Assembly (NCBI RefSeq): GCF_030445035.2
Contig: NC_080682.1
Location: 33,276,770 to 33,340,769, forward strand
Reading direction: 5' to 3'
DNA from: Dasypus novemcinctus
Lineage: Eukaryota > Chordata > Mammalia > Cingulata > Dasypodidae
DNA: 64,000 bases
Shown here: positions 35,346 through 48,049 of the stretch, one piece after another
How positions within the stretch are numbered: position 1 is the stretch's first letter
How the letters are laid out: each line of letters starts with the position of its first letter
Position numbers and translations under genes: made by a program
The notes under the pieces: model-generated
Seen by the model: only the letters and a program-made list of their open reading frames with translations
Databases searched by the model: none
Told to the model about the DNA's origin: nothing

Positions 35346-36720
35346 AAAATTGGAGACAGTATTTTTTACAGTTTAGTTACTACTTTATTAGGAGAAAAAG
35401 TTCATAATGCATTTCACCGCAGATTAACTTGATACCAATTTATCTAATTGAACTATTAATTGAACTATTAATAGATTGAACTATTAATCAGAATTTGATA
35501 GGCTTAAGTGAGGGTATCCTTACTCTTAGTACTAATCATTTTATTTAAAAAAAATCATTTTAGTTTATTTGAAGGAGCAGCTTAACTGATAAACCAGGGT
35601 ATAACCATGTTTAAAATTTTGCTTTGATAATTTGAAAATCAGATTTGAATGGAAAGATACTTTGATTGATCTTGGAATGAAGCAAAAAAATAATTTTTGA
35701 AGAGATGGATATAGAAGCAATTTTGAAGTAGTTCATTCCCTTTTACAGAAAAAATAAAACACCCTAAAGGATAATGAGGAAAACATATTTGAGATGTTTT
35801 TCTAATAGCTGGATTTCTTTATAAGACAAAATTATATTTACATTATACTCAGTATTATATTTCTGAAAATTTTTTCAAGAGGACATTTTCATATAGGTTT
35901 AATTCTCACTGCTATCAATGCTGTGTTTGCTCCAATAGACATATATGGGTTCCCTTTGCATATTTGATTTTAAAATGTTGTAGTGAAAATTATTGAATTA
36001 AATCTCAAATCTGTCCTAAGAATTAGATTTCTTCACATTCTTTTCATGGGTTTATATGTTCAATAATCATGTTAGTTGGGGGAAAAATTAAATATTATTG
36101 AAATAAAAGTTAAACTTTCATTAATAATATCCATTAAAATAAATAAATTTTAGCACAAAAATTTTAAAAAGCAGAATTAGTAAGTCTGAAGTAGGAGTGT
36201 ATTGAGATAATAAGAGATCCTTTCACAGGGATTTGCTCATTAGGTATAAAAGTTGAGGAATGATGAACAATGAAAGTTCATTTCAAAAGACAGTGGTTAA
36301 AGGTAGAGATAACAAATGACCAAAAATCTTCATAAAATTATTCTCAAAGACAGACTAGCTAGCTTTTGAGATCTTGGTCCATCTTGGATCTGAGATTGTA
36401 AGGACACATGGAGCAAGGGCAGTGAGTTAAGATTAGGGAGTCCTTCATAGGGATTACAGAATGGGAATTAACTCCATAAAGAGTGCTGATAATTTGCTAA
36501 AAGCATCTGAGGTTATATCAAGCCGTCATCTCCTGAAGACATCTCTAATTATAGAAGTGAAAATCAAATCAAAGACTGACAAGATCAATATAAGTTAACC
36601 AATGAGGTTTTAATATGAATCAGTTTGAACATAATCATAGTTAATAGGTAGCCCGATTTATCAGGAAATTTAAAATATCACATTGGAGGAAAGATAAATT
36701 GTTCCATTAGTAAAATGGGG
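35345..36720. other. AT-rich spacer between the two duplicated units
   Basis: No gene, RNA or clear repeat. A short direct repeat of TTGAACTATTAAT-type units occurs at 35446-35485. Confidence 0.5.
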
Positions 36721-37045
36721 CATTTTGGGGAAATTAGAATTGTCCTGCATGATAGTACAATGATGGATACAGCCCATTATACAATTTGTCAAAACCCATA
36801 CAATTGTGCTGGGCAAAGTGTAATCTATAATGTAAACTCTAGTCCTTGGATAGTATAGTGCTTCAATATGTCTTTATCAATTGTAACAAATGTACTACAG
36901 TAATGAAAAAGTTTGTTAAGTGTGGAAAGTATGGAATGGAAGGGGATGGGGTATATGGGAACCCCCTATATTTTTGATGTAGCATTTATTTATTCTAGTA
37001 ATTCTCTAAAAATACATGAATAAATAAATATATGTGTATATTTTT
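36720..37045 (+). mobile_element. L1-type 3' terminus adjoining the copy B boundary
   Basis: Terminal unit (GGGGTATATGGGAACCCCC, then CTCTAAAAATACATGAATAA) ending in a T- and A-rich run, directly followed by the body of a second L1-type unit. This is where copy B begins. Confidence 0.7.
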
Positions 37046-38110
37046 TTTAAAAAGAAGAGTTTTTATGTCTAAGAGATTTCAAAGTGTATTGGGAGATCAT
37101 TCTGGATATTATGCTTGTGCAGATCTCAGACAGATTTCACGAACTGCTGTAGTAAACAAAGCCTCAGATAAGAGCACTCCTGAGGGCTCTAGGGATATCT
37201 GGTCAACAAAGTCATGGCAAACATCCTCATGAAATCAAGACTTCTTCAACGGCCCCTATCTAGAAATACATGATAATCTATCTCACCAATATAACATAGT
37301 TATCCTCATTTATAATTTCCCTAATCATTATTATTCCACTCTTTTTATTTGTTACTATAATTTTCAAAGTTCCTGTTAAGTACATTTCTCAGAGACTTAT
37401 TTTTTTGGACTGCTTGAATGTCAGATAAGCACTGTTCTCCACAGAGTAATAGACAACAGCTACTCTCCAGTTTTTTGACTTGCCTTAAAAAACCAATAAA
37501 ATGAAAATGATGGACAGGCCCCATCCCCAACAATGGAGAGAGTTTGCAGTTGTGGACCAGATAATTCCTTGCATCTGCCCTTTGGTATCTGATTCCCCTC
37601 TCAGCCTGTGGCTGCTGTAACAGATGTCTTCTTGGGTCCCTACTTATTGGGGAATGTACAATGATGGAGTGGGATGTGGTCAAGGACCAAAGTACATGAG
37701 TTGTTATTGTTGTAGCTATCTTGTGTTGATAGAAAAATTTGTGACACTGATATAAAGATAGTGATTGCCAGGGGTTCAGAAGGGAGTGGGGAATGAATGG
37801 CTGGAAAGGGCATATTTAGGGTGATGAGACACTTTTGTTTAATACTACAATGACAGACACATGATATTAAGCATTTGTCAAGGCCTATGGATCTGTACAC
37901 CACAAAGTGAAACTATAATATAATCAATAGCCTTTTGTTAGTAGCAATGCTTCAATGTTATTCCGTCAACTCTAAGAAATGTATCATATTAATCTAAAAT
38001 GCCAAAAATTATGGAAAATTATGTGTGTGGTGATATGGGAGGTATACGGGAATTCCCTCTACTTTTGGGGTACTTTTTCTGTGAATGAAAATCTAAAACA
38101 TCTCTAAAAA
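37045..38110 (+). mobile_element. L1-type 3'-end retroposon, second lineage, copy B
   Basis: Partner of 11217-12250: GTTTTTATGTCTAAGAGATT, GTAGTAAACAAAGCCTCAGA, then the L1-like end CATCTCTAAAAATAAAGTTT. The insertion is shared by both duplicated units. Confidence 0.7.
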
Positions 38111-39345
38111 TAAAGTTTAAAACATAATTTCTGTCATATTTAAATATTCTTCATTATTTCTATTGCCCCTATTTTATTATGTTCCATCAAAACAATTATA
38201 GTGAATTTCTGATTTGCAGCTCTACTTTCCTAAGTATGCTGAAAGACCCTATTGTTTTTCCACCTGTATTCCCTAGAGGGCATCATTTTCACTTACAATA
38301 CTGCCCTGAGAAAAATATAAAAACCTATCTCAAATGAATTATTCAAGCTCATACTTTAGTTTGAGACTAAGGGTAATAAGTTCTGAAATATTCTGTAGGT
38401 AACAAAACCTTTTCTTCTTATCTCTGAAACTGAATTGGTCACTTAATTTAAAAAAAAAACACATGCTGAATATTAAGCATTTGAATAATTATGCCAGCTC
38501 ATTAATATCTTCATCAATTCCAAATGGAATACCCATGGAGAAAACATAATATTATCTTTCACAACAGAAAAGCAACATGATTTTTTTTCCTCCCATAAAA
38601 TTCAGTGAAAGTTTCTGGAACTACAAATCACATGATAAAAATGACTACATGTGAGCCTTTTGATTCCTACTAAAAAGTGATCCCTCAGTGGATAAATAAG
38701 AAGGTGTAGTATAGGATTGGGAAAGTGATATAACACTTGTGTTTTAGCCCATAGTCCTAGGTCTTATATGTACTAGCTATGTGGCTTTAAGTTAATTACT
38801 TAAATCCCCTGAAATCCACATTCTTCTTGCTGTAAAGATAATTTCTATAATTCTTAAAATATTCAATAATTATTTATGTAATAAAATAATATGAAAGCAT
38901 CATATATAACAATTTATATGAATTTAGTGAAATCACTAAATTCTTATTACATTTTAACTACTACAGTTCAAAGAGGCATGAGAGATAATTTAAGCTCATG
39001 AACAGTATCACAGAGAGGATACATTTATGGAAAAAATATGAACAAGAGAGTTACTCTATGTGAATGATTATTAGAGGTCAGGTAGAAGTTTTAAGGTTTA
39101 TATACTGTTTCATTGTCTTGGGACTCTCATATACTAATCTATGTGCTAGTATCTGGCTATAAATGAGAAACAATTAGAATAAATTTTTAAAAATATGTAA
39201 ATGTCTTGGTCTCACATGAATAAATAGTGACAGTGGATAGTTAACGTTGATCAAGGAATCTGAATAAAAAGAAGAAATAAAGAAATATGATATTGGTAGG
39301 TTGCCATTTGGATATAGTTGATCTAATAATTAAAAGCAATGCCAG
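38110..39345. other. Duplicated non-coding sequence (copy B)
   Basis: Collinear with 12430-13054 and then 15040-15710 of copy A, skipping the copy A-specific insertion. No gene. Confidence 0.7.
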
Positions 39346-39565
39346 AATGTAAGCTATAGTGTAAACTGTAGACCATGGTCAGTATTAACTCTTAAATATG
39401 TATTCATCAATTATAATGAAGGTACCACACTAATGAAGGATTTTGTTAATGTGGGAAAGAGTGGAAGGAAGAGGGAGTGGGACATATGGGAATCTCATAT
39501 TTTTTATGTAACATTTATGTATTCTAAAGTTTTTTTAATTAAAAAATTACTTTAAAAATACCAAA
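39345..39565 (+). mobile_element. Short L1-type 3' end, specific to copy B
   Basis: Contains TAGTGTAAACTGTAGACCAT, GGTACCACACTAATGAAGG, GGGACATATGGGAATCTCA and an A-rich tail. Copy A has no such insert at about 15710. Confidence 0.7.
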
Positions 39566-39950
39566 TAGAGGTATAGATCCAATGGAAAACAGTCAAATTT
39601 AAGTAAAACTTTTCCTTTTAGAAAGAGATGAGCTGATTTTACAATCTATATGCAGAAACAAAGGACTAAGATAATCATAAGACTTTTGAAAAAGAAGTAC
39701 AAAGCTATACGGCTCCCATATCTGATTTTAGGATTTATAAAATCTAAGATAATCAAGAGAGTTTGGCATTATTGAAAAATAGGTATCTTGAATAATGGAA
39801 CTGAAGAGAGCATTCAGAAACAGATTCACAAATATATGGTAAAGATTAATGCTACCTGAATGATTTGAAGGATGCAGGGGTAGTGATTCCATCACATTAC
39901 TCTTCAACATTCCTATTTGGCATATGCAGGAAACACATGGATCTTGGAGC
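39565..39950. other. Duplicated non-coding sequence (copy B)
   Basis: Collinear with 15770-16070 of copy A (GATGAGCTGATTTTACAA in both). No gene. Confidence 0.65.
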
Positions 39951-40390
39951 ATGGCAGCAGTATATCTTAAACTAAACCAGGTGACTATTCTAATATAAAT
40001 TCATGAGCTGTAACCAGTAGTTTAGCTGGGTTGGCAGGGTTTAAAAGAAACATGGAATATTTAGAGATTAATAGTTCTTGGGGACAGGTGTATGGATCCT
40101 GATTTTGCTTCTTTAGATACAGTGCTATTTGCAAAACTACTATCTATGTGTCCTATAAAATGCCTTAAACACCACCACAGTATTCCACAAGTATTTTTTC
40201 TGCAATAGGAACTCGTTTTACAGAAAATGAAATATGACCAGTGGGTGCAAGTTCATGGGATTAGCTGAATTTACCATGTAAACCATCATCCTGAATCAGA
40301 CAGATTGACAGAAACATGGGTTGAAGGTCAATCACAATATTCTCAGTGAAACAATTTCTTACAAGGACAATTCTTTCATCATGGATTGGA
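39950..40390 (+). pseudogene. ERV-L-type pol remnant (RT edge and integrase-like)
   Basis: The left edge matches the VDYHKL-like block of copy A (here LKLNQVTIL near 39970). Further on, one frame reads WVQVHGISWIYHVNHHPESD near 40235, resembling the catalytic-core region of a retroviral integrase, with stops around it. Compared with copy A, the part between RT and integrase is missing and the integrase-like part is present instead, so the two copies kept different parts of one old element. Confidence 0.45.
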
Positions 40391-43010
40391 TGTGGCACCA
40401 CTTTAAAAAATAAGCTGTCCATATATATGAATGCTTTATTCTGGACTCCCCATTCAATTTCATTGTTCTTTATGTCTGCCCTTGTACCAGTGTAGTATAT
40501 TTTGATTATTGTAGCTTTGTAATAAATTTTAAAATTCGGTACTGTTAGGGCTCTAAATCCTTCATTTATTCAAGGTGATTTTGGCAATTTGTTCCTTCAC
40601 TATTCAATAAAAAATTGATTGGCTTTTCCATTTCTTCTAAGATATCTGACGGTGTTTTGATTCATATTCTATTTAATAGGGAAATCACATTGGGTAGAAT
40701 TAACACAATAATATTCAGTCTTCAAATCCATGAAAATGGATATTCTTCCACTTATATAGTCTTATTTGAGTACTTTCCGATATGTTTTCTTGCTTTCTCT
40801 GCATAAGTCCTTTACAGCCTTGGTTAAATTTAATCCTAGTTATTAGATGTTTTATATTTGCTCTAATGTGCAGAATTTTATTCCTGATTTCCTTTTAAAA
40901 TTGTTAATTGCTAATCTATAGAAACATCACTGATTTTTTATTTGATAATATGTACTGTTTTGCTTTCTTAGTTATTAGCTCTTAGCTTTGTTTTGCATTT
41001 GTGAGAGTTTTCTGTATATAAGTTCATGTCATCTACAAACAATGAAATATTTACTTCTTCCCTTCCAATTTGGAAAACTTTTAATTGTTTTCTTGCCTAA
41101 TTACTCTAGTTAGAACTGACACTCCAAAGTTGAATTACATTGGTGATAATGGTCACCTTTGCTTTGTCCCTAAATATGATGCTAGCCATATGTTTTTCAT
41201 ATATGACCTTTATCATTTTGAATTAATTTCCTACTATCCCTAGTTTTATTATGGTTTTACAATAAGGGTGCTAGATTGTGCTAAATGACTTTTCTTACTC
41301 AATTTACATGGTCATGTTGTTTTATTTTGTTTGGTTTTGTTATTCTTACTTATTTTCACTAATATGATGATTATGTTAATTTATTTTCTTATATTTTCTT
41401 ATGTTGAACCACATATTACTTGGGAATATCTAGGTTGGTCATGGTGTATAATTCTTTTAAGATGCTGTTGAATTCTATTTACTAGAGTTTGGGTCAGGGT
41501 TTTTACATCAATGTTGAAAAGAGATGTTTCGTATTTTTTTGAGGTATCTTTATTTGGTTTAGTATTATGGTGATGCTTAAATCAGAATGAATTAGAAAGT
41601 AATTAACTCTGATTCAATTTTTTTGGAGGAATATGATCAAGATAGGTGTTTGTCAATGTTTGGTGAAATTCACATGTGAACCTATCTGGTACTGTCGTTT
41701 TTCTTGTTGGGAAGTTTTGACTGTTGATTTGTTCTATTTGGTTTTTTTTAAAATCTATTTATATCTTCTATTATCTTCAGAAAATCTAAGTAGTTAGTCC
41801 ATTTTATCTAGATTATCTATTTCTTTGTGCAACAGTTCTTCATTTTATCCTTTTTATTCTCCATTTTATTACAGTGAAATGTAAGATAATGTCCCCCTTT
41901 CATTTCTGATGTTAATTATTTCTGTCCTGTCTCTTTTTACCTTTGTCAGAGTAGCTAATGTTTTTTGATCTTCAGAAAGAAACATTCTTTTTGTTTTTAT
42001 TGATATTCTCTATTGTGTTTTTATTCTCTATTTCCTTTATGTCCAATATAATATTTGTAATTCCATTCCATCTCCTTTCTTTGGTTTTATTATGCTTTTC
42101 TATTTTACTACCTAAATTTGTTAAGTCTTCTATGTTAACATTTGAATTCAGAAGTACACATTTCCCTTTCACTATTGCCTTTAGCTTCTCTACAAGATTT
42201 GGTACACCTTGTTTCTGTTCATTCTTGTTGAGACATTTCTTAGTTGCTTCTCTGACTTCCTCTTTGAATCGTTGTTTAAGAGTGTACTCTTCAATTTCCA
42301 CATAGTTCATTTTCCAGATATTTCTCATTGATTTTTAGTGTGATTCAATGATGCTAGAAAAGATTCTTTTATGATATCAATATTATAAACTTATTAAATC
42401 TTGTATTGTGATCTAGCATATGGTCTATTTTGAAGAAAGATGCAGGTGCACTAGAGAAAAATGTGTATTGTGATTATTTTGGATGATTATTTGGATGAAG
42501 ATTATTTCAGATGTATCTTATAGCTCTAGGTTTTTCTCAGTATCACTCAAGTCTTACATTGCTTTATCAATCACCTATCTAGGTGATCTATCCATTATTA
42601 AATTTGCATATACTGAAGTCTATTACTAGTGCATAGAACCGTTTGTTTCTCTATTCAAATGTGCCAGTATTTGTTTCATTATTGTGGGTCTCTGCTGTTT
42701 CAGTGCATATATAAATTTTATATCTTCTTCTTGACCATCATTATGTAGTCTACTCTTTGTCTGATTTAACAGTTTGGACTTGAAGACTATTTCATCTGAT
42801 ATTAGTACAGCTATCCTAGTTTTTTTTTTTTTTTTTTTTTTTGGTTACTATTGCCATGGAATCTTTTTCCATCCTTTTGCTTTCATCCAACTTGTGCTTT
42901 TGAATTTAAGTTGTGTCTCTGATATAGTTTTAACCATTGTGCTAATCTTTACCCTTTGATGGAGGATTTAGTTCATTCTATTTAAAGTATTTACCAATAA
43001 TGCAGAACTT
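40390..43010 (-). mobile_element. LINE-1 ORF2, long antisense copy
   Basis: Plus-strand T-rich sequence is antisense L1 ORF2 from the reverse-transcriptase half to the endonuclease half. Landmarks: CATTCAATTTCATTGTTCTT, GTATATTTTGATTATTGTAG, GTTCATGTCATCTACAAACA, and near the far end TAGTACAGCTATCCTAGTTT. A run of about 24 T lies at 42819-42842. Plus-strand frames (for example 41958-42305) are antisense shadows. Frames on the coding strand are broken. Confidence 0.85.
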
Positions 43011-43655
43011 TAGTATAAGTCAGCCAAAGAGGTGCTAATGCAAAATACCAGAAATCAGTTGGTTTTTATAAATGGTATTTATTTGGGGTAAAACATACAA
43101 TTAACAGGCTATAAAATGTAAGTTACTTCCCTCACCAAAGTCTATTGCCACATGTAGGAACAAGATGGCTGCTGACATCTGCCAGGGTTCAGGCTTCCCA
43201 GTTTCCTCTCTTCCAGGGCCTCATTTCTCTCTAAGCTCAGCTCCTCTGTTTTCTCCACAAGGTCATTTGTGGACTATGAGGCTCTCTAAGCTATGTCTAT
43301 CTCCACAAGGCCAGCAGTAGACTATCAGGCAACTGACTGTCTTTCTCCCTGGGGTTCAATTCTCTCCTTGCTCACCTGTTCTGCTCCTCTGTATGCTTAC
43401 TTCCTAGGCTCCAGCTCAAAACTCCAACCTCATTCTCTGTGATGTGTTTTTTCTGAGTCCCCACCCAGCAAGAGGGCAGGGACCCAATGTCCTACTGACA
43501 TGGCCCATTCAAAGCCTCAATCATTATTTAATCACATATAAGTTAAATCTCTGAATCCAATACACTCTAATACACCCAAAGGGAAAGACTGATTTACAAA
43601 TATAATCCAATATTTCTTTTGGAATTCATCAATAACATCAAGCCTCTACAACTTT
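43010..43655. mobile_element. Unclassified dispersed element inserted in antisense L1
   Basis: About 645 bp of much more GC-balanced, promoter-like sequence interrupts the L1. It begins near AAGTCAGCCAAAGAGGTGCT, contains GGAACAAGATGGCTGCTGAC and repeated CTCTCTAAGCTCAG-like units, and ends near ACATCAAGCCTCTACAACTT. It resembles a moderately repeated xenarthran element I recall but cannot name. No long open frame is present. Flanking AACTT/AACTT could be a target duplication, but this is weak. It is probably a non-autonomous DNA transposon or solo LTR-like element. Confidence 0.5.
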
Positions 43656-44030
43656 CTTTGAATATTTTTACTATTTTCCCTTAATTAGTTCATACTGTTT
43701 TGCTAGTTTTATATATTTTTCCCTCAATTCTTGATTATTGTCTATTTTCATATCTTTTTAATATGTTGCATTTTATTATTTTGAAAGTTTCACATTTTTC
43801 ATCCATTTACTTTTTCAGAGACTTTGTGGTTACTATTGGGCTTAAATAAAAGATACTAAATCTATAAAAATCTAATTGAGTTGATACCAACTTAACTTCA
43901 ATAATATACTCAGACACTTTTTCTTATACTCCAGCATCTCTTCATATCATTATTGTGCTTTTTACAATCATACTCTTTCACAATAAATAACCTAAGCTAC
44001 AGAATTTTAATTGATTTATTTTCTTATTTT
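43655..44030 (-). mobile_element. LINE-1, antisense continuation (ORF2/ORF1 junction region)
   Basis: Continues the antisense L1 after the 645-bp insert, with T-rich sequence such as TTTGTGGTTACTATTGGGCT. Confidence 0.55.
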
Positions 44031-44210
44031 CATTTTTTTACATTTTTTCTTTATTGTTAAAGATGTTTTAGACTACATAAATGTTACATTGCTTATAGAG
44101 GGGATTCCCATATTCCCTAAACCCTTTGTCTCCTAAACTTTTATCCATTAATAAAATCTTTTATTTCTGTGGTACATTTGTTACAATTGATGACTTGATC
44201 TGGTAATATA
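44030..44210 (-). mobile_element. L1-type 3' terminus, antisense
   Basis: Complement of the 3' tail and terminal block (GACTACATAAATGTTACATT, GGTACATTTGTTACAATTGA). Confidence 0.65.
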
Positions 44211-45320
44211 TATCACCTAAGAGTTACCTCCTGAGGCCCTCCTTGTTGCTCAATTATGGCCCCTTTCTAAGCAAAACCCAGCATATAAATTCGCTGCCTT
44301 CCCCCAACATGGGACATGACTCTCAGGAATGAGCTGAGCCTCCCTGGCACCAAGGGATTAATACCAAGTGCCACCTAATGATGCCTTTGGTGAAAGACTT
44401 AGACCAAAAGGGATACATATTAAATACAAATAAATTTTATGGCTAAGATATTTCAAAGATCATTCCAGAGTTTAAACTTTGCACATCTCAGGAGGATCTC
44501 ACTGTCTGCCACAGTAAACAGTGCCTCAAGTAGGTGCTCCTAGGGACTCTAGAGACATCTGGACACTATAGGTGGGCAAATAACCCCAAGAAATTGGCAC
44601 CCTGTCAGTGGGCCTTACCTTGGAATATATGATAACTCATCTCCCCTAATATATCAAATTTAGACTCATTTATAATTTTCCTACACATGGTTCTTCTATC
44701 CCATTTACTGTGAATGTATAATTATTACCACACCCATTAAATATATGTTCCAGAGACTTAAATCTTCAGGATGTTCATATGTGAGATGTGCTTAGAATCT
44801 CAACAGAGTTGCAGCCAATACCTACTCTTCATTTCATCCAACTCACCAGGACAACTACCAAAAGGATGATGATGGACAATGCCCAACCCAAGAAGCAAAG
44901 AACATCTTCAACAGCAAGCGAGACAGTTCCATCCATCTGCTTCATTGGATCTAAGCACCCTTTCAGTTGGAAGCATATCTGAGCATCACCACCCCCAGTC
45001 CTCAAGATAGAAGAATGAACAAATATAGGGGAGATTGCAACTATGAACTAAAATAGTTATTCATATTCTAGCAGTGTAAGAATGTGTAATATTGATATAG
45101 AGATAATGGTCACCAGAGGTTCTGAGGGGAGGGAGAGGGAGCAATAAGTGTAACATGGGGCATTTTTAAGACATTGGAATCATTCTGCATGATATTACAA
45201 TAATAGATACTAGTCATATATTTTGTCAAAACCTATAAAATTGTGTGGTTCACTACATTTTAAGTATGTGCTTTTTAGAATCTGAACAAATAAAAAGTGG
45301 AATTACATTTAAAAACATAA
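44210..45320 (+). mobile_element. L1-type 3'-end unit, second lineage, sense
   Basis: Contains AAGAGTTACCTCCTGAGGCC, CATGGGACATGACTCTCAGG, CTGCCACAGTAAACAGTGCC and a truncated terminus. It abuts the opposite-strand terminus on its left, so two insertions or an inversion meet here. Confidence 0.65.
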
Positions 45321-46125
45321 TACAATACATAATGTAGGGACTTATCATTACCCCTATGCTTACCTTTATTAGAAATCTTGATTCATTTTTGCTGCATCAG
45401 TCCACTGTCTAGTGCCCTTTCTTTTCCATCTCAAAAACTCACTGTATTATTATCTTCGGACAGGTCTGGCAGTGATGATCTCCCACAGCTTTTTTTGATC
45501 TGGGAGTATGCTAATTGTAACCTCATCTATAATATGACCTGTCAGATATAAAATGAAATGTTGAGATTGTATTTTTTTCAGTACTTTCATATTTCATTCC
45601 ACTGCCTTCAAGCCACCATGATTTTTGCTGAGAAGTCAATCCTTAATTTTGTAGGAATTACCTTTTACATAGCATGTTGCTTTTCTCTTCCTACTTTCAG
45701 ATATATTTTCTTGTGTTTGCATTTTACATTTTTATTACATTATCCCTGGGATAGTTCTCCTCAAGTTTCTCCTCTTTGTTTTTCCTGATATTCGAGAATA
45801 CTTGTGCATGTCTTTAATTAGATTAAAGAAGTTTTCTTCCATGATTTCTTTTCATATTCTCCCATTCCTTTCTCTCTTTTTTCTTCTCAAAATGAATTTG
45901 TGACTGTACTGGTACTCTTAAGGATACTCCTATGACTCTAAGCCTTTTTTATCATAGATAATTTCTTTCTCCAATTCAACCTGAATCATTTCAATTTTAT
46001 TGTCTTTGATTTCACTTATTCTTTCTTGTCTATATCCAAAAACTAATCTTCTTCTTTAATGTTTCTTGAAGTTTTATCTTCTTCTTTAGATGGACCATAA
46101 TTCCTTATGTCTTTTCTCATAAGCT
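45320..46125 (-). mobile_element. LINE-1 ORF1 and 5' region, antisense
   Basis: Antisense ORF1 landmarks: TTCCACTGCCTTCAAGCCAC, GCTGAGAAGTCAATCCTTAA, TAAAGAAGTTTTCTTCCATG, TCTTTCTTGTCTATATCCAA. This is probably the 5' end of the same antisense L1 as 40390-44030. Confidence 0.75.
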
Positions 46126-46745
46126 TTTATTTTATTTTTATTTTTAATGAAGTTTTAGATTACAGAAAAATTACATAGACAATATAAGGGATTTCCTTAT
46201 ACCCCACCCCTTCCCATTTCCACATTTTCCCCTATTGATATTATCTTTCATTAGTGTGATTTACAATTAATGAACAAATATTGAAGCATTGCTACTAAAC
46301 ATAATTTATAGTTCAAATTATGGCTTTGAACTTCACACCATACACTTTATATGTTTTGACAAAATTTATAATGACCTGTATCTGTCATTACAACATCATA
46401 CAGAAAAATTCCAATGTCCCAAAAATGCCCCATGTTCCATCAGTTATTCTCTCCTTCTCCCCTCAGAACCTCTGGTGATGAAAATCTTTATATCAATATT
46501 ACAAGTTACTGGAATAATAAATCTGCTTTGTTCCAGGCTTGCAGTATACTCCCTTACCTTTGTTCATTTTGCAGTCTTGAGGATTTGGGGATGGTGATTC
46601 CTATTCTGCTTCTGATTGAGAGGGGGCTTAGAGGTATCATAAGCTTTGGTTTCACAATGTAAAATTTAATATTTTAATTTTATTTTTACCTATGGTATTA
46701 TGTCCTTCAGTTGTATATATCATTGAGAGTCAGAAGTTCATGAAA
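46125..46745 (-). mobile_element. L1-type 3' end, antisense (copy B partner of 19315-19720)
   Basis: T-rich tail side first (TTTAATGAAGTTTTAGATTA), then complements of the terminal block (CTTTCATTAGTGTGATTTAC) and of the body (CAGAACCTCTGGTGATGAAA). Short plus-strand frames of 82-102 codons here are shadows. Confidence 0.7.
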
Positions 46746-46819
46746 TCAATTAAAAAAAATCATATTTCACTGTTTTAGAAAACTGGCTACTAGTTGTCTG
46801 GTGATTTCCTTCAGAGTCT

Positions 46820-47060
46820 AGCTTTACTACACAATTTGTCATAACTTATGAAATTGTGCAAAACAGCATGTAAACTACAATGTGAACTATAATCCACACT
46901 CAGTGGAAATACTCCAAAATATGTTCACCAATTGTAAATAAATGTAAATAACTGGGAAAATGTGGGAGGGGTAGGGAGTGTGGCATATGGGAATTCCCTA
47001 TTTTTTTTAATGTTGCTGTTATATAATCTAAGTATCTTAAAAAGTAATTAAATGAAGTAA
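46820..47060 (+). mobile_element. Short L1-type 3' end, sense
   Basis: AATGTGAACTATAATCCACA, GTGGCATATGGGAATTCCC and an A-rich tail near 47038-47055. Confidence 0.65.
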
Positions 47061-47196
47061 GGTTAAAAAATCTAACAGAGTGAACAAATTTTAATATTAA
47101 ATATTAATCAAAAAGTAGTCAAAAGAGGAGTCTGAATTTCAAAAAGAAATGATATGTAATGTAAACAATATAAATGAATGATTTTAATGTAAGTTG

Positions 47197-48015
47197 ACTA
47201 AACCTTCCATTTATTTTTTATATTTTATTTTTTATTAAATTGTCATTTTTTTTAAAGATACATAGATCATAAAAAATGTTACATTAAGAAAATATAAGAG
47301 GCTCCCACATACCCCTCACCCCAACCCCGACTCCTCCCACATCAACAACCTCTTTCATCATTGTGGCAAATTCATTTGGTGAATACATTTTAGAGCATTG
47401 CTGCACTGCATGGAATATAGTTGACATTGTTGTTCACACTCTCCCCCAGTAAATTCAGTGGGTTATGGCAGGGTATATAATGTCCAGCATCTGTCTCTGC
47501 AATATCATTTAGGAAACCCCAAGTCCCAAAAATGCTCCCACATCTCATCTCTTCCTCACTCTCCCTGCCCTCAGCAACTACCATGCCCACTTTCTCCAGA
47601 TCAATGCTATAGTTTCTTCCATTACTGGTCACAATTGTTCTATAGTAGAATACCAGTAAGTTCACTCTAATCCATATTTTACTTCTCCATCCTATAGACC
47701 CTGGGATGGTGATGTCCACTCCATCTCTATATTGAGGGGGGAGGTTAGGTCCCACATGGTTGATGGATACAATTCTGCTTGGAGTTGTAGGCACTTTTGG
47801 TTCCCTGGTGTGGTGGTTGACCATTTTCACCTTCATGTTAGCTGACTTGTGTAAGTCTAACTAACCGGAGAGTAAAAATTACAACTCTGCTGAGACTCAG
47901 GGTCCAGCTGGCACATAGCTAGTCCAGATATTGAAGTCTCCTGGGTATACACCAATCCCAGTGCCAATCACAGGTTCAGGAAAAGTGACAGAAAAAGCAC
48001 TAAACCTTCCATTTA
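47197..48015 (-). mobile_element. L1-type 3'-end unit, long lineage, copy v, with 17-bp target duplication
   Basis: The insert (47214-47998) is bounded by ACTAAACCTTCCATTTA at 47197-47213 and 47999-48015. On the minus strand it runs through the shared middle (KIWIRVNLLVFYYRT, DIAETDAGHYI), the terminal block and a poly-A side (T-rich at 47214-47260). A frame of 148 codons (47390-47836, minus) is open across the middle. The matching point in copy A (near 21092) has one ACTAAATACTCCATATA and no insert. Confidence 0.9.
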
Positions 48016-48049
48016 AATGCCCTATAATTGACTCAGTTAAAAGTAAAGC

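Noticed and set aside
36720-38110. Full-length second retroviral element suggested by stacked repeats
   Set aside because: No LTR, primer site or coding trace; the pieces are L1-type 3' ends with A-rich tails.
41958-42328. Opposed frames of 115 and 118 codons
   Set aside because: Both lie in L1 ORF2; the minus-strand one is a residual piece of ORF2 itself and not a separate gene.
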